A program made the translations under genes and the position numbers. Below the pieces are notes generated by a model. That model was not told the origin of the DNA. It saw nothing but the letters and a program-made list of their open reading frames with translations, and ran no database searches. Positions 44,390 to 53,255 of a stretch of 64,000 nucleotides of DNA are shown here, piece after piece (position 1 is the first letter of the stretch; the number at the start of each line of letters is the position of its first letter). Origin of the DNA: an uncultured Acetatifactor sp. (GTDB taxonomy: Bacteria > Bacillota > Clostridia > Lachnospirales > Lachnospiraceae); assembly GCA_910589035.1 (NCBI GenBank), contig CAJUSI010000085.1, positions 1-64,000 of the forward strand. Reading direction: 5' to 3'.

Positions 44390-45166
44390 TTATCTTCTCC
44401 TGATAGAGCGCACCACATATCCGTCTGCGGATGCCGCACCCTCGCTTGCCGCAACTGCCGCCGCAATGACGGCCACCAGCTCCAGATCGTCCGTCTCGTC
44501 CACTGCGGTCTCCTGCTCCACAATCCGTGCCACCGCATTGTCAACACCCGTTTCCTTGGTCTGAGCCGCCTTCTTTTTGGCTGCTTTCTCCTGAATCTTC
44601 GGGATAATCCTGAAGGCGGAAATAATGAAACTGATCAGAATCAGCACTGCGAACACGGTGCCCATGCCGATCAATGTATTCAGCCCGGCTTTCCCCATCA
44701 GCTCGCCCATGGATGATTCCGGATTCAGAGAAGCGGATTCCAGCGTCATGAACAAATCATTGGAGAAGATGAGTTCCACCGTTGCATCCTTCTTCGACCC
44801 GCTTACATCCACATTGACAATAATCTGCTTTCCGTCAATCTCAGCATTGCTGGCCTTAATCTCAGTAATCTCTCCCACGGTTTCCATGGCGGACTGGAAG
44901 GAATCCACGGCCGCAGCAAACGCGTATCCGTCCACATTGATACTGTACTGCGATCCTATCATATACTCGACCTCTTCGGAAGTCAATTCGTCAAACATGG
45001 CGTCCTTCTGGTAGCCTGCCAGCATCGGCACAAATGTCTCCACCGCGCGATAATTGGCAAGATCCACCTTCTGCTGTTCGAAATCCGTCAGCTTCTCCTC
45101 GCTTCCGCAGGCGGTCAGTCCGAAGATACAGGCAATCATACACAGCAAAGTCCAAAATTTCTTCAT
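44390..45166 (-). CDS. OadG-like lipoprotein subunit of the decarboxylase
   Basis: About 258 residues: signal peptide with lipobox FGLTACGS, an outside domain (~25-165), then a transmembrane helix GMGTVFAVLILISFIISAFRII like the OadG gamma subunit, and a charged cytoplasmic tail rich in Ala and Glu. OadG normally has only the helix and tail, so the lipoprotein domain is an addition. ATG 45166 has AAAGGGTG upstream. It lies 16 bases after the mmdA-like gene. Confidence 0.8.
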   Translation of the reverse strand: MKKFWTLLCMIACIFGLTACGSEEKLTDFEQQKVDLANYRAVETFVPMLAGYQKDAMFDELTSEEVEYMIGSQYSINVDGYAFAAAVDSFQSAMETVGEITEIKASNAEIDGKQIIVNVDVSGSKKDATVELIFSNDLFMTLESASLNPESSMGELMGKAGLNTLIGMGTVFAVLILISFIISAFRIIPKIQEKAAKKKAAQTKETGVDNAVARIVEQETAVDETDDLELVAVIAAAVAASEGAASADGYVVRSIRRR

Positions 45167-45182
45167 CTTATAATCACCCTTT

Positions 45183-46613
45183 CTATACTGTTCCGTGCTT
45201 TTTTGCGGGACGATCCTCGCTCTTGGCAAAGAGCATCTCGAAAGCGCCGATCACATATTTTCTGGTGTCCGCCGCCTCAACGATCTGATCCACATATCCT
45301 CTCCTGGCAGCACTTCCCGCGCTTGCATTCAGCGCGTCATATTCCGCTGCCTTCTCATTGATCACATCCGCACCCTGGCCTTCATACATGATCTTCGCCG
45401 CCAGTCTTCCCTCCATGGCCCCGATCTGTGCGTCGGGCCAGCAGATCGTCAGGTCCGCGCCGATGGCTTTGGAGTTCATGGCGATGGCCGCCGTGCCCAG
45501 TGCCTTGCCCACAATCACATTTACCTTGGGAACCGTCGCGTTGGCGAACGCATAGGTAAGCTTTGCCGCCGCCCTTGCAATTCCCTTTTCGGAGCAGAGG
45601 GTTGCCTTGTAGCCCTTTACATTGGTCAGGCTCAGAACAGGAATGCCGAAAGCGTCGCAGAAATTCACAAAATCAGCCGCCTTCTCACAGCCTTCCCTGG
45701 AAAGAACCGCATCCAGCTTTTCCGCCACCTTGCCCTCTTCATCGCAAATCTCGCTGCGGTTGGCAACGGCTCCCACCGTCACACCGTCCAGCTTCATGAA
45801 GCCGGTTACCATATCCTTTGCATATTCGGCCTTTACCTCAAAGAAATCGTTGTCGTCCGCCAGGATGGAAAGAGCCACAGAAGTATCTCCCACGCAGTTT
45901 GCCAGCTCCGCGTTCACACGGTTCAGATCATCCCTGCATTCCACCATGTCGCTTCCCTCATCGCTGTTGGAAGGCAGGAATGCAATCAAATCTCTGATCT
46001 TCGAAAGAATGGAAGCCTCATCCGCCACCACGTCCACAATGCCGCTCTCTTTTGACTGGAATTCAGCCGAGGAGGAATCGCATTTGGTCACCACATTCCC
46101 GTCCAGTGCATTGGGCGCATTGACGAAAAGCTTCGCATTCTTCTCCTCCATAAAGGTGAAATCAGTCAGCGTGGGGAACAGGGCAAGTCCGCCTCCGCAG
46201 CTGCCCAAAACGGCAGTAATCTGGGGGATGACGCCGGAAGCCAGGGTCTGCTTCATGTAAATAGCGCCGAACGCATTCAGCGCGTCCGAAGCCTCCTGGA
46301 GCCTCATACCCGCGGAATCGATCAGTCCGATCACGGGAGAGCCGGTCTTCATTGCCAGGTCATAGAGGCCGGTAATCTTCTTTGCATGCATCTCGCCCAC
46401 CGATCCGTTCATCACGGAAGCGTCCTGGCTGTACACATACACAGGCTTACCGCCGATCACTCCGTAGCCGGTAATACAACCGTCAGAAGGAGTTTCATTG
46501 GGTTTCATATTGAAATCCGTGGCTCTTGCAGTCACAAGTCCGCCGATTTCAACGAAACTGTTGTCATCGAGCAAAGCAGCTATTCTTTGACTCGCTTTTG
46601 AAGTAGTACTCAT
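45183..46613 (-). CDS. Carboxyltransferase, MmdA/12S (acyl-CoA) type
   Basis: 476 residues of the crotonase-fold carboxyltransferase family found in methylmalonyl-CoA and glutaconyl-CoA decarboxylases and propionyl-CoA carboxylase beta. Marks: GLIDSAGMRLQEA, VLGSCGGGLAL (oxyanion glycines), and ADLTICWPDAQIGAM. First gene of the operon. Together with the 5S/OadA-type enzyme at the operon's end, it gives two carboxyltransferases for one biotin carrier. Confidence 0.9.
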   Translation of the reverse strand: MSTTSKASQRIAALLDDNSFVEIGGLVTARATDFNMKPNETPSDGCITGYGVIGGKPVYVYSQDASVMNGSVGEMHAKKITGLYDLAMKTGSPVIGLIDSAGMRLQEASDALNAFGAIYMKQTLASGVIPQITAVLGSCGGGLALFPTLTDFTFMEEKNAKLFVNAPNALDGNVVTKCDSSSAEFQSKESGIVDVVADEASILSKIRDLIAFLPSNSDEGSDMVECRDDLNRVNAELANCVGDTSVALSILADDNDFFEVKAEYAKDMVTGFMKLDGVTVGAVANRSEICDEEGKVAEKLDAVLSREGCEKAADFVNFCDAFGIPVLSLTNVKGYKATLCSEKGIARAAAKLTYAFANATVPKVNVIVGKALGTAAIAMNSKAIGADLTICWPDAQIGAMEGRLAAKIMYEGQGADVINEKAAEYDALNASAGSAARRGYVDQIVEAADTRKYVIGAFEMLFAKSEDRPAKKHGTV

Positions 46614-46724
46614 GCTTTCAGTCCTCCATTTATAATAAATAATACGGAAATAAATGATACGAACAATCTGACACCGGAGCCATTACGGCAAACCGCAAAT
46701 GCCCCCATGATCATTGTCTGTATT

Positions 46725-46752
46725 AGTATACCATAAAAAATGCAACTCGCAA
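46725..46752 (-). promoter_or_regulatory. Promoter of the decarboxylase operon
   Basis: Minus-strand TTGCGA (46747-46752) and TATACT (46725-46730), 16 bp apart. The -35 box lies inside the terminator hairpin of the preceding gene. Confidence 0.65.
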
Positions 46753-46772
46753 AGAACGAATTGCATTTTTTT
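46735..46772. terminator. Bidirectional terminator hairpin
   Basis: The arms AATGCAA and TTGCATT, with inner pairs CTCG/CGAA, are flanked by an A run on one side and a T run on the other, so it can work on both strands. On the minus strand it would end the surface-protein transcript. Confidence 0.72.
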
Positions 46773-46843
46773 TCATATTTTCAGCTGTTTTTTCAATCGC
46801 TTATTCAATCGGTTCCGTTTCAGCTTTTTTCAGTTTCTTTTTC

Positions 46844-47758
46844 TCAGCTCCCCGGTTTCCTGTTCAGCGTCACAAAAGCCCAGATTGCAACCCCTGCAAA
46901 AATCACAATTCCGCCAATCGCCAGAATAATGACCCAGTTGATCCCGCTCTTCTCTCCGGCAGCCGCTTCTCCGTCTGCTTCTTTGTCTGTTTCACTGCTT
47001 CCCGGAAGCGTTTCTTCGGAGGAAGCGTCCGGGTCTGATTCCTGTGTTTCATCCTGGTCCTTCTCCTTCTCTCCTTCTTCCGGAGCGGGTGTCGGTGTCA
47101 CCGGCGTCGGCGACACCGGTATCGGAGAGATAATTATCGGCTTTTTCTGTCCCCCTGTTCCCTGCCCCGTATTTCCAGACTCCCCGGAATCTCCTCCGGG
47201 TTCCTGGCCGCCGCTCCCCGAATTCCCCTGGGACGAGCCTCCCCCGGAGGATGTGCCGGAATCGGAAGGCGGCGGGGTTCCGGTACCTGCACCTATCTGT
47301 ACCGTCCCCGGAAATGTCATCCCTTCCGGCGTTCTCACCTCCGAGCCATACACATACGCAAGAGCGCCTTCCTCAATCTTTACTTTTGCGGAAATCCCGG
47401 TGCCGTTTTGATCCTTTACCATGATCCGTCCTATGGTCAGGGAATCCGTACCCGCCGGGAAGAGAGAATTCACTCCCGCTATGTACAGCTGCAGCTTCTT
47501 CTCTTCCCGGTTGTAACGATACTCCAGAATCTGTGCACCGCTTTCCCGGAAGAGGAACTCCACATTGTCCGTCTCCGCCGCCTCCACCGAAATTGTCATG
47601 CTCATGGTAGCCGCTTCATCCTCTGCCATACTGGAAGAGCTTATGATGATATTGCCCTCATCGTCCAGCCGGACACTCTCCCCCTCCTGTGCACAGACCC
47701 CTGCCGTCATCATCAGCCAGATTATCAGCGCAAGAATTCCTTTCCTGTACTTTTTCAT
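46844..47758 (-). CDS. Exported, C-terminally anchored surface protein (possible cohesin-like domain)
   Basis: About 304 residues: signal peptide ending in GVCAQEG, a beta-rich domain of ~130 residues (FLFRESGAQILEYRYN, LQLYIAGVNSLFPAG, LTIGRIMV), a Gly/Ser/Pro-rich linker, an acidic segment, and a C-terminal helix INWVIILAIGGIVIFAGVAIWAF followed by basic residues. The globular part has a strand pattern like cohesin domains, by eye only. ATG 47758 is chosen as the natural signal-peptide start. It lies after the M60 peptidase gene on the same strand. Confidence 0.7.
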   Translation of the reverse strand: MKKYRKGILALIIWLMMTAGVCAQEGESVRLDDEGNIIISSSSMAEDEAATMSMTISVEAAETDNVEFLFRESGAQILEYRYNREEKKLQLYIAGVNSLFPAGTDSLTIGRIMVKDQNGTGISAKVKIEEGALAYVYGSEVRTPEGMTFPGTVQIGAGTGTPPPSDSGTSSGGGSSQGNSGSGGQEPGGDSGESGNTGQGTGGQKKPIIISPIPVSPTPVTPTPAPEEGEKEKDQDETQESDPDASSEETLPGSSETDKEADGEAAAGEKSGINWVIILAIGGIVIFAGVAIWAFVTLNRKPGS

Positions 47759-47911
47759 CCTTCCTACCTGTTCTTCTATTTTCATTTTCTCATTTCTGTT
47801 CCCTTATTTCTGTTCTTCTGTCCCCGCTTCTCTGATCTTCCTGTTTTGCCTTCTTTACCTGTCTATGCCGGCCCCTCGTCTTTTCCGTCTTCACTCTGCC
47901 GTCGGTGTTCT

Positions 47912-47951
47912 CCTGTTCTGTCCGGATCGATTCGATCCGGGACAGAACAGG
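47912..47951. other. Long hairpin between the M60 and surface-protein genes
   Basis: Inverted repeat of 19 bp with one bulged base: cctgttctgtccggatcga against tcgatccgggacagaacagg. No T run on either side, so it is not a classical terminator. It could be an mRNA-processing or stabilising hairpin, or a binding site. Confidence 0.7.
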
Positions 47952-48024
47952 AAGCCTCTTAACCGGAAAAGGACAGTTCTGCAGAAAGTCAGTTCCGTTC
48001 CCGGAGCCAGTCATCAAGCTGGAA

Positions 48025-51000
48025 TCACTGCACTTCCCTGCCCTCCAGCCGGATTTCCGGCAGCTGGGACGGCATGGTTTCGTAGAGCGTATCGCTGACC
48101 AGTCTCTGGCCTTCATTCGTATGCGCATCGTTGACCCGGTAAAGCTCCGCCCTGACTTTCTCAATTCCTGTCAGATCCACATTCTGATCCGGCTCAATCC
48201 AGTAGACCCAGGTACCGTCCGAAACATTTCCGATGTCTCCCGCCGCGGGAGGATCCGCCAGAATGATCTGCTGCGCTTTCAGCGCGTCCCCGTCGGTTCC
48301 CCCAACGATGGCTCCGTTCTGATCGTACAGAATCAGTACATTGTATGCGGGATTTCCCTTGTAAGCTCCCACAAAGACAATGGAGCCTTTCGGGATCACA
48401 TGCCCATCGGTATCGTATTGGTAATCCTCCGCCAGCCTTCCGATAACCGGCTTATCCGCGTTCTCTCCGGCCTTCCTGAAGCTCACATTATCTCCCACAG
48501 GGCCCAGCACATCCAGCTCTGCCAGGGATACCAAAGCACCGTCCCCGGTCTTCAGAACCAGCTTCACCGCGTCGGTCTCATAGGTTCCCATATATTCTCC
48601 CGCCTGGTTGGCAAAATACACCTTGCCCGCCGTCTGCTGTGAGAAGGTTCCTTCCGCCACGCTTATCCATTCGGCTCCCGAGCGCACCTGAATCTCATAT
48701 GCGGTTCCGGCCATGCCGTCTCCCAGGGCATATCCCAGTCCGCTCACCGTCATCTCCCGGTTCAGCTCCAGAAGAATCCAGGCGGTTCCGGACGCCGTGG
48801 CCTGATAGACCGTTCCGGTATCGTTGTCCAGCAGCTTCCGGGTACTGCTCTCGGAAATGATTCCGTTCTCAATCTCCGACTCATTGGCGGAGCACAATGT
48901 ATCCCCTCCTCCGGGCGCGGGTTCCTCCCCATCCACCTTCAGATTCTGCGTCTCTACGGTATAGAAGCTCTTATCCGTCCTTCCGTCATGCTCGATCTTC
49001 AAAGGCTCCAGAGTTTTCACTGCAGAGCGGTTCAGATATTTATCGATCAATGTGATCTCATACCGGACAACACGGTTATTCACCGACACGATATCGCTGA
49101 AAGTATTTCCCATGGTAAAGCCTGCCGGCTCCCTCACCGTCTCTCCGCCGGAGATCGTGCATCTGACAATTTCAAATCCAAGCACATCGCCCTGGGGAAT
49201 TCCCTGAGCCTCAAAGCTTAAGTCCACCTGATTCGGCACCGCAGAGTTCACGGACGCCGCTGCACTTCCCACCGCTTCTGTGCCGCCTTCCGTGCCCAAT
49301 ACGCTGCCTCCTCCCTGAAGGCTGTACACTCTGGCATCATCGCTGGCGTAGCAAATGGCTCTGGTCTCCCCGGGGAACTGGGCGGCATAGCTTCGTGTAT
49401 CCTGATCCGGCGTCATGCCCCAGCGCTCAAAGAAGTCCAGAATATTCTTCTCCGCAGCCGCGCAGGCCAGGCGCATGAAATCCTGGTCCCTGTTGCCTGC
49501 CAGTTTGAGGGACACTCCTCCCGGAGCGGGCGCCTTGGCCGTATTTCTGGCATAGGTATCCACTCTTGCATAGAAGAGATTTGCAAGCTGCTCCTCATAG
49601 TTCTCATAAGTCTTGAAGTTATAGCCCTTATCATAAGCCAGGTGAAGCTGCCAATACATGGCCAGCTGGGTGAACACATTGGAATCCATTCCCTTTGCGC
49701 CCGAAGTCACCTTCTCATAGACCTTGTCGTAGCTGAAGCGCACGCTGGTGTTATTGTCCTTCGCCTGGGCCAGTACGGCGAAATAATTATTTGTAATCTC
49801 CGCTATTGCATAAGTCCCCTGGTTGATACAGTGTCCGATTTCATGTGCGATACCCCAGCCGAAATAGGAGCCGCTCACATATTTCCCGTTATCGGACTGC
49901 ACCGGCACAGAGCTCATCATCCCGGGTGCGGAGCCCCATTCGATGCCGATATGGTTGCCCGCGGCGTACATGAATGCTCCCGAGAACATTCTCTGATAGC
50001 GGATATTCAGATGTCCCTTCGGAATCCGGTTTATCTCCTCTGCCGCCGAAGCGTTCAGCCCCTTATGCTGATAGAAGAGATACATCATATCCTCCATGGC
50101 ATTCATGGAATTCAGAATATTCTGCGCCTTCTGTCCGGCGTCTCCGCTGCCTGCCCCGCTCAGAATCTGCTCCGCCGGCAGCGACAGAAGCATGGTATCC
50201 AGCAGGATATCGGAAGCTCCCAGAATACAGTTCTGACGGTCGAAGCTCCCTTCGTTCTGGTGAAGTTCACCGTGCAGGGTCTCCATCCGGGCCACATAAG
50301 CCGTAAGCTCCTCCACATAGCTGCGGACTCTCCTCAGGCGTTCTTCCTCCCCGGTCACCTGATACAGATCCAGCCTGGGAACCTGTGCCCCGCCGCTGAC
50401 CCGGACCGCATACCGGTCATTTACATCATTTCCCGAATACTGGACATACAATGCCCCTCCGGATTCCACTCCCGTGGAAGCCCAGATCTCGGGAATCGTC
50501 ACCTTGTTGGCTCCCACCTTCAGGTCGGCCACCTCCGCACTTATGGGAGAGGATTCGGAATGATACTGCGTGGCCACCAGCTTCAGTGACGTAGCTTCCC
50601 CGGTCTTCCTGGTATTATGACCCACGTATACCATGATCTCTTCCCCGGCGGAGGCAGTAACTCCCAGAGGCTGCCATGCGTTTAAGCCGCCGAATCCCCT
50701 GCCCACATCCGAAGTGGTAATACCGTTATGAATCTCCACTGCCGCGGCTTTCAGCCCTTCATCCTTTAAAATCGCTTCTGCCGTGGCAAGCTCGCGCTCC
50801 AGCAGAACACGTTCCGGATGGTATTCGCCGCTCACCGGGTCCACAGCCTGGACTTTGCTGCGCAGGGCGTCGATTGTCCCCTGGTTTACATCCGCCCTGA
50901 GCATGGTATGGAGATCGTCCTCATACAGAGCCAGGATCTCATCCATCAGCGTATCATAATAGTAGAAATATACCTCTGAGACAGTGACCGCAATATTTCC

Positions 51001-53118
51001 GTCCGCCAGGTACCTGGCCAGCCCAAACTGAATCTTCTTTGCCTCCACAGGCTCCGAAAGCTTCACCACATAGTAGAGTCTGCCGTCTGCGTCATTCTTT
51101 TTCTGCAGGGATGCCTTCGCACTCTTCTCCTGTCCGTCTTCACCCCAGTAGCGCACTTTTACATAGTGGTACTTCATATCCTGGGGAACGCCCTCCAGGA
51201 ACGCAATGGTATCCAGCTTGTAAGTCTGATCGAATTCATAGGTGAGCCCATGCTGCAAAGACATGGGGTTGAAGCCGCCGTCATCCCAGCTGCCTTTCCT
51301 ATAGTAGGAGGCAGGATCATGGTCGACGGTTCCCCAGGCTGTTTTCTCCTGCGTGTCCAGCGTACTCCCCCGCATTTCCCCGTTCATGACGGCGCTGAGG
51401 ATATGTGCTCCCTTTTCTCCCTTCTGCCCCGTATTGATCAGGTTGTACTGCGGCATCCGGGCCGGCTCCAGGGTACCTGTCCTGGCAGATTTCGTCAGGG
51501 AGGCCGCACTCTCTCCGAATTCGTTTACCGCCGTAACATAGACCATGTATTCCGTCCCGTCCTTCAGATCACTGATGGTATAGCTTGTCCCCTTGATCTG
51601 CTCAATCTTCCGGTAACCTTCTTCGCTGCTTTCCTTATAATACAGATTATAGTACTGTGCATCCTTCGCCTGTTTCCAGGATACGGCGATGCCCAGATAT
51701 TTCCCTGTAACATTCACATTGTCCGGCCTGTCCGGCTTTCCGGCCGGCTTCGGCGTGGCCTCCTCTTCCGCACAGTATCCGCTGCGCCAGGAGCCGTTCA
51801 CCGACTGTACGCTGACCTTATAGGGCTGATAATTTACCAGCCCCTTTCCGCCGAAGCTCGTAACATTCAGAGAGGTTTTCGTGGTCAGGATGGTCTGCTG
51901 CATGTCCCCCTGCCTGATCAGCACCTCGTATCCGGTTACATTGACGCTGGGCTTCCAGCTCAGATTAATAGCAGCATTGCCCGCCTCCGCCTGAAATCCC
52001 TCCGGAATATTCATCTCCGGCCGGGGAATCCGCTCTTCCATCCCGTTGACGAACTCCACACTGGAGATCTCCGCCAGATTGTTATTCTGTACGCCTTTGA
52101 TGATCAGGGTCACCTTCTTGATGGCCACCTGGCTCCCGAGTGAAATACGGATATTTCCCTGCTTGTCCACCTCTGCCTTAATCTTCTCGTTTATCAGAAG
52201 ATACTGTACGCCGTTCTTTACGCCGATTTTCTCCGTATCGGCGACTCCGTTCTCGTCCTCGTATTCCACCAGAATCTCCGCCTCGGTGACGGGATTGTCC
52301 GCCGATGTCCCGATAAGGATCCCGTCCGCCTCCGAGGCATTGCCTGCACTTGTGAAATCGAAGCAGAGTGCCACACTGTTGTCTCCGGATATGCCTCCTC
52401 CGTTCTCCGGCTTCAGGATTACGCTGCCCTGGTTCCTCAAAAGCCCCTTCAGATCTCCCTCTGCCTTTGTATTCGATCCTTCCGAAGGCTCGATCAGCAC
52501 TGCGGGAACCGCCTTCTCCACCTGCGCCGTCTCCGCTTTTTCTCCGAATCCCCGGGCAAAATACTCCAGGTCCACCAGATTGACGATACCGTCCCCGTTC
52601 AGATCCGTTGTCACGCCGGAATTACCGCCCTGTATGGAATCCAGCAGTGCCTTCTTGTCCGCATCATCTATCCTTCCGTCCCCGTTCACATCCCCGATCC
52701 GCACAATCCCGGGGTAGGCTTTTCCCGCCTCATAGCTTATACTGCCCAGTCTCCCTGTGGTAAGCCTTATCGTATACGCCTGACTTTCCACGGAGAGCTC
52801 CTGACTGTAATCGGCAAAGCCGTCCGCCTTTACCGTCAAGGTATACTTTCCTGCTGCCAGTCCCTCAAAGTTCAGACTGCCCGCCGCCGAATCATTTCCC
52901 TCCAGTTGAATCTCTCCGTTTTTGGCCTGTCCCTGTGAGTCCGTCAGGCTTACCAGGAATTTCGCAGTTCCCTGCAGAGCAAGCACAGGCTCTATGACCA
53001 CATTCACCTGGCCTGTATTTCCGGCCCTGGTCTGCCCCTCCGGCTCCGCGGCATATGCCGTTTCCTGCGTACTCAAAAGCATGGCAAATGCCAGCAAAAG
53101 CGCAAGTACCTTCTTCAT
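48025..53118 (-). CDS. Secreted M60 (enhancin-type) metallopeptidase with dockerin and FN3 domains
   Basis: 1697 residues. Signal peptide MKKVLALLLAFAMLLSTQETAYA; carboxypeptidase-regulatory-like beta domain (~35-120); type I dockerin (140-191) with two EF-hand-like loops GDVNGDGRIDDADKK and DLNGDGIVNLVDLEYF; cohesin-binding-type beta region; two FN3 domains (~375-560); galactose-binding-like domains; then the M60 unit with zinc motif HEIGH (1092-1096), and further carbohydrate-binding-like modules near the end. M60 peptidases cleave mucin-type glycoproteins. ATG 53118 has GGGAGG 5 bases upstream. Confidence 0.88.
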   Translation of the reverse strand: MKKVLALLLAFAMLLSTQETAYAAEPEGQTRAGNTGQVNVVIEPVLALQGTAKFLVSLTDSQGQAKNGEIQLEGNDSAAGSLNFEGLAAGKYTLTVKADGFADYSQELSVESQAYTIRLTTGRLGSISYEAGKAYPGIVRIGDVNGDGRIDDADKKALLDSIQGGNSGVTTDLNGDGIVNLVDLEYFARGFGEKAETAQVEKAVPAVLIEPSEGSNTKAEGDLKGLLRNQGSVILKPENGGGISGDNSVALCFDFTSAGNASEADGILIGTSADNPVTEAEILVEYEDENGVADTEKIGVKNGVQYLLINEKIKAEVDKQGNIRISLGSQVAIKKVTLIIKGVQNNNLAEISSVEFVNGMEERIPRPEMNIPEGFQAEAGNAAINLSWKPSVNVTGYEVLIRQGDMQQTILTTKTSLNVTSFGGKGLVNYQPYKVSVQSVNGSWRSGYCAEEEATPKPAGKPDRPDNVNVTGKYLGIAVSWKQAKDAQYYNLYYKESSEEGYRKIEQIKGTSYTISDLKDGTEYMVYVTAVNEFGESAASLTKSARTGTLEPARMPQYNLINTGQKGEKGAHILSAVMNGEMRGSTLDTQEKTAWGTVDHDPASYYRKGSWDDGGFNPMSLQHGLTYEFDQTYKLDTIAFLEGVPQDMKYHYVKVRYWGEDGQEKSAKASLQKKNDADGRLYYVVKLSEPVEAKKIQFGLARYLADGNIAVTVSEVYFYYYDTLMDEILALYEDDLHTMLRADVNQGTIDALRSKVQAVDPVSGEYHPERVLLERELATAEAILKDEGLKAAAVEIHNGITTSDVGRGFGGLNAWQPLGVTASAGEEIMVYVGHNTRKTGEATSLKLVATQYHSESSPISAEVADLKVGANKVTIPEIWASTGVESGGALYVQYSGNDVNDRYAVRVSGGAQVPRLDLYQVTGEEERLRRVRSYVEELTAYVARMETLHGELHQNEGSFDRQNCILGASDILLDTMLLSLPAEQILSGAGSGDAGQKAQNILNSMNAMEDMMYLFYQHKGLNASAAEEINRIPKGHLNIRYQRMFSGAFMYAAGNHIGIEWGSAPGMMSSVPVQSDNGKYVSGSYFGWGIAHEIGHCINQGTYAIAEITNNYFAVLAQAKDNNTSVRFSYDKVYEKVTSGAKGMDSNVFTQLAMYWQLHLAYDKGYNFKTYENYEEQLANLFYARVDTYARNTAKAPAPGGVSLKLAGNRDQDFMRLACAAAEKNILDFFERWGMTPDQDTRSYAAQFPGETRAICYASDDARVYSLQGGGSVLGTEGGTEAVGSAAASVNSAVPNQVDLSFEAQGIPQGDVLGFEIVRCTISGGETVREPAGFTMGNTFSDIVSVNNRVVRYEITLIDKYLNRSAVKTLEPLKIEHDGRTDKSFYTVETQNLKVDGEEPAPGGGDTLCSANESEIENGIISESSTRKLLDNDTGTVYQATASGTAWILLELNREMTVSGLGYALGDGMAGTAYEIQVRSGAEWISVAEGTFSQQTAGKVYFANQAGEYMGTYETDAVKLVLKTGDGALVSLAELDVLGPVGDNVSFRKAGENADKPVIGRLAEDYQYDTDGHVIPKGSIVFVGAYKGNPAYNVLILYDQNGAIVGGTDGDALKAQQIILADPPAAGDIGNVSDGTWVYWIEPDQNVDLTGIEKVRAELYRVNDAHTNEGQRLVSDTLYETMPSQLPEIRLEGREVQ

Positions 53119-53180
53119 TTTTCCCTCCCTGTCCCCGTGCACCGGCACGAAGAATCCTTTTGTATCTGTTTTATAATTTT

Positions 53181-53208
53181 ATTATACATAAAAACGTTTT
53201 CTCTGCAA
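53181..53208 (-). promoter_or_regulatory. Promoter of the M60 peptidase gene
   Basis: Minus-strand TTGCAG (53203-53208) and consensus TATAAT (53181-53186) with a 16-bp spacer, about 60 bases before the start codon. Confidence 0.8.
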
Positions 53209-53255
53209 GCATTACATCTCCATTTATTTCCATAAATTTCTTTCGGATATCCTTC

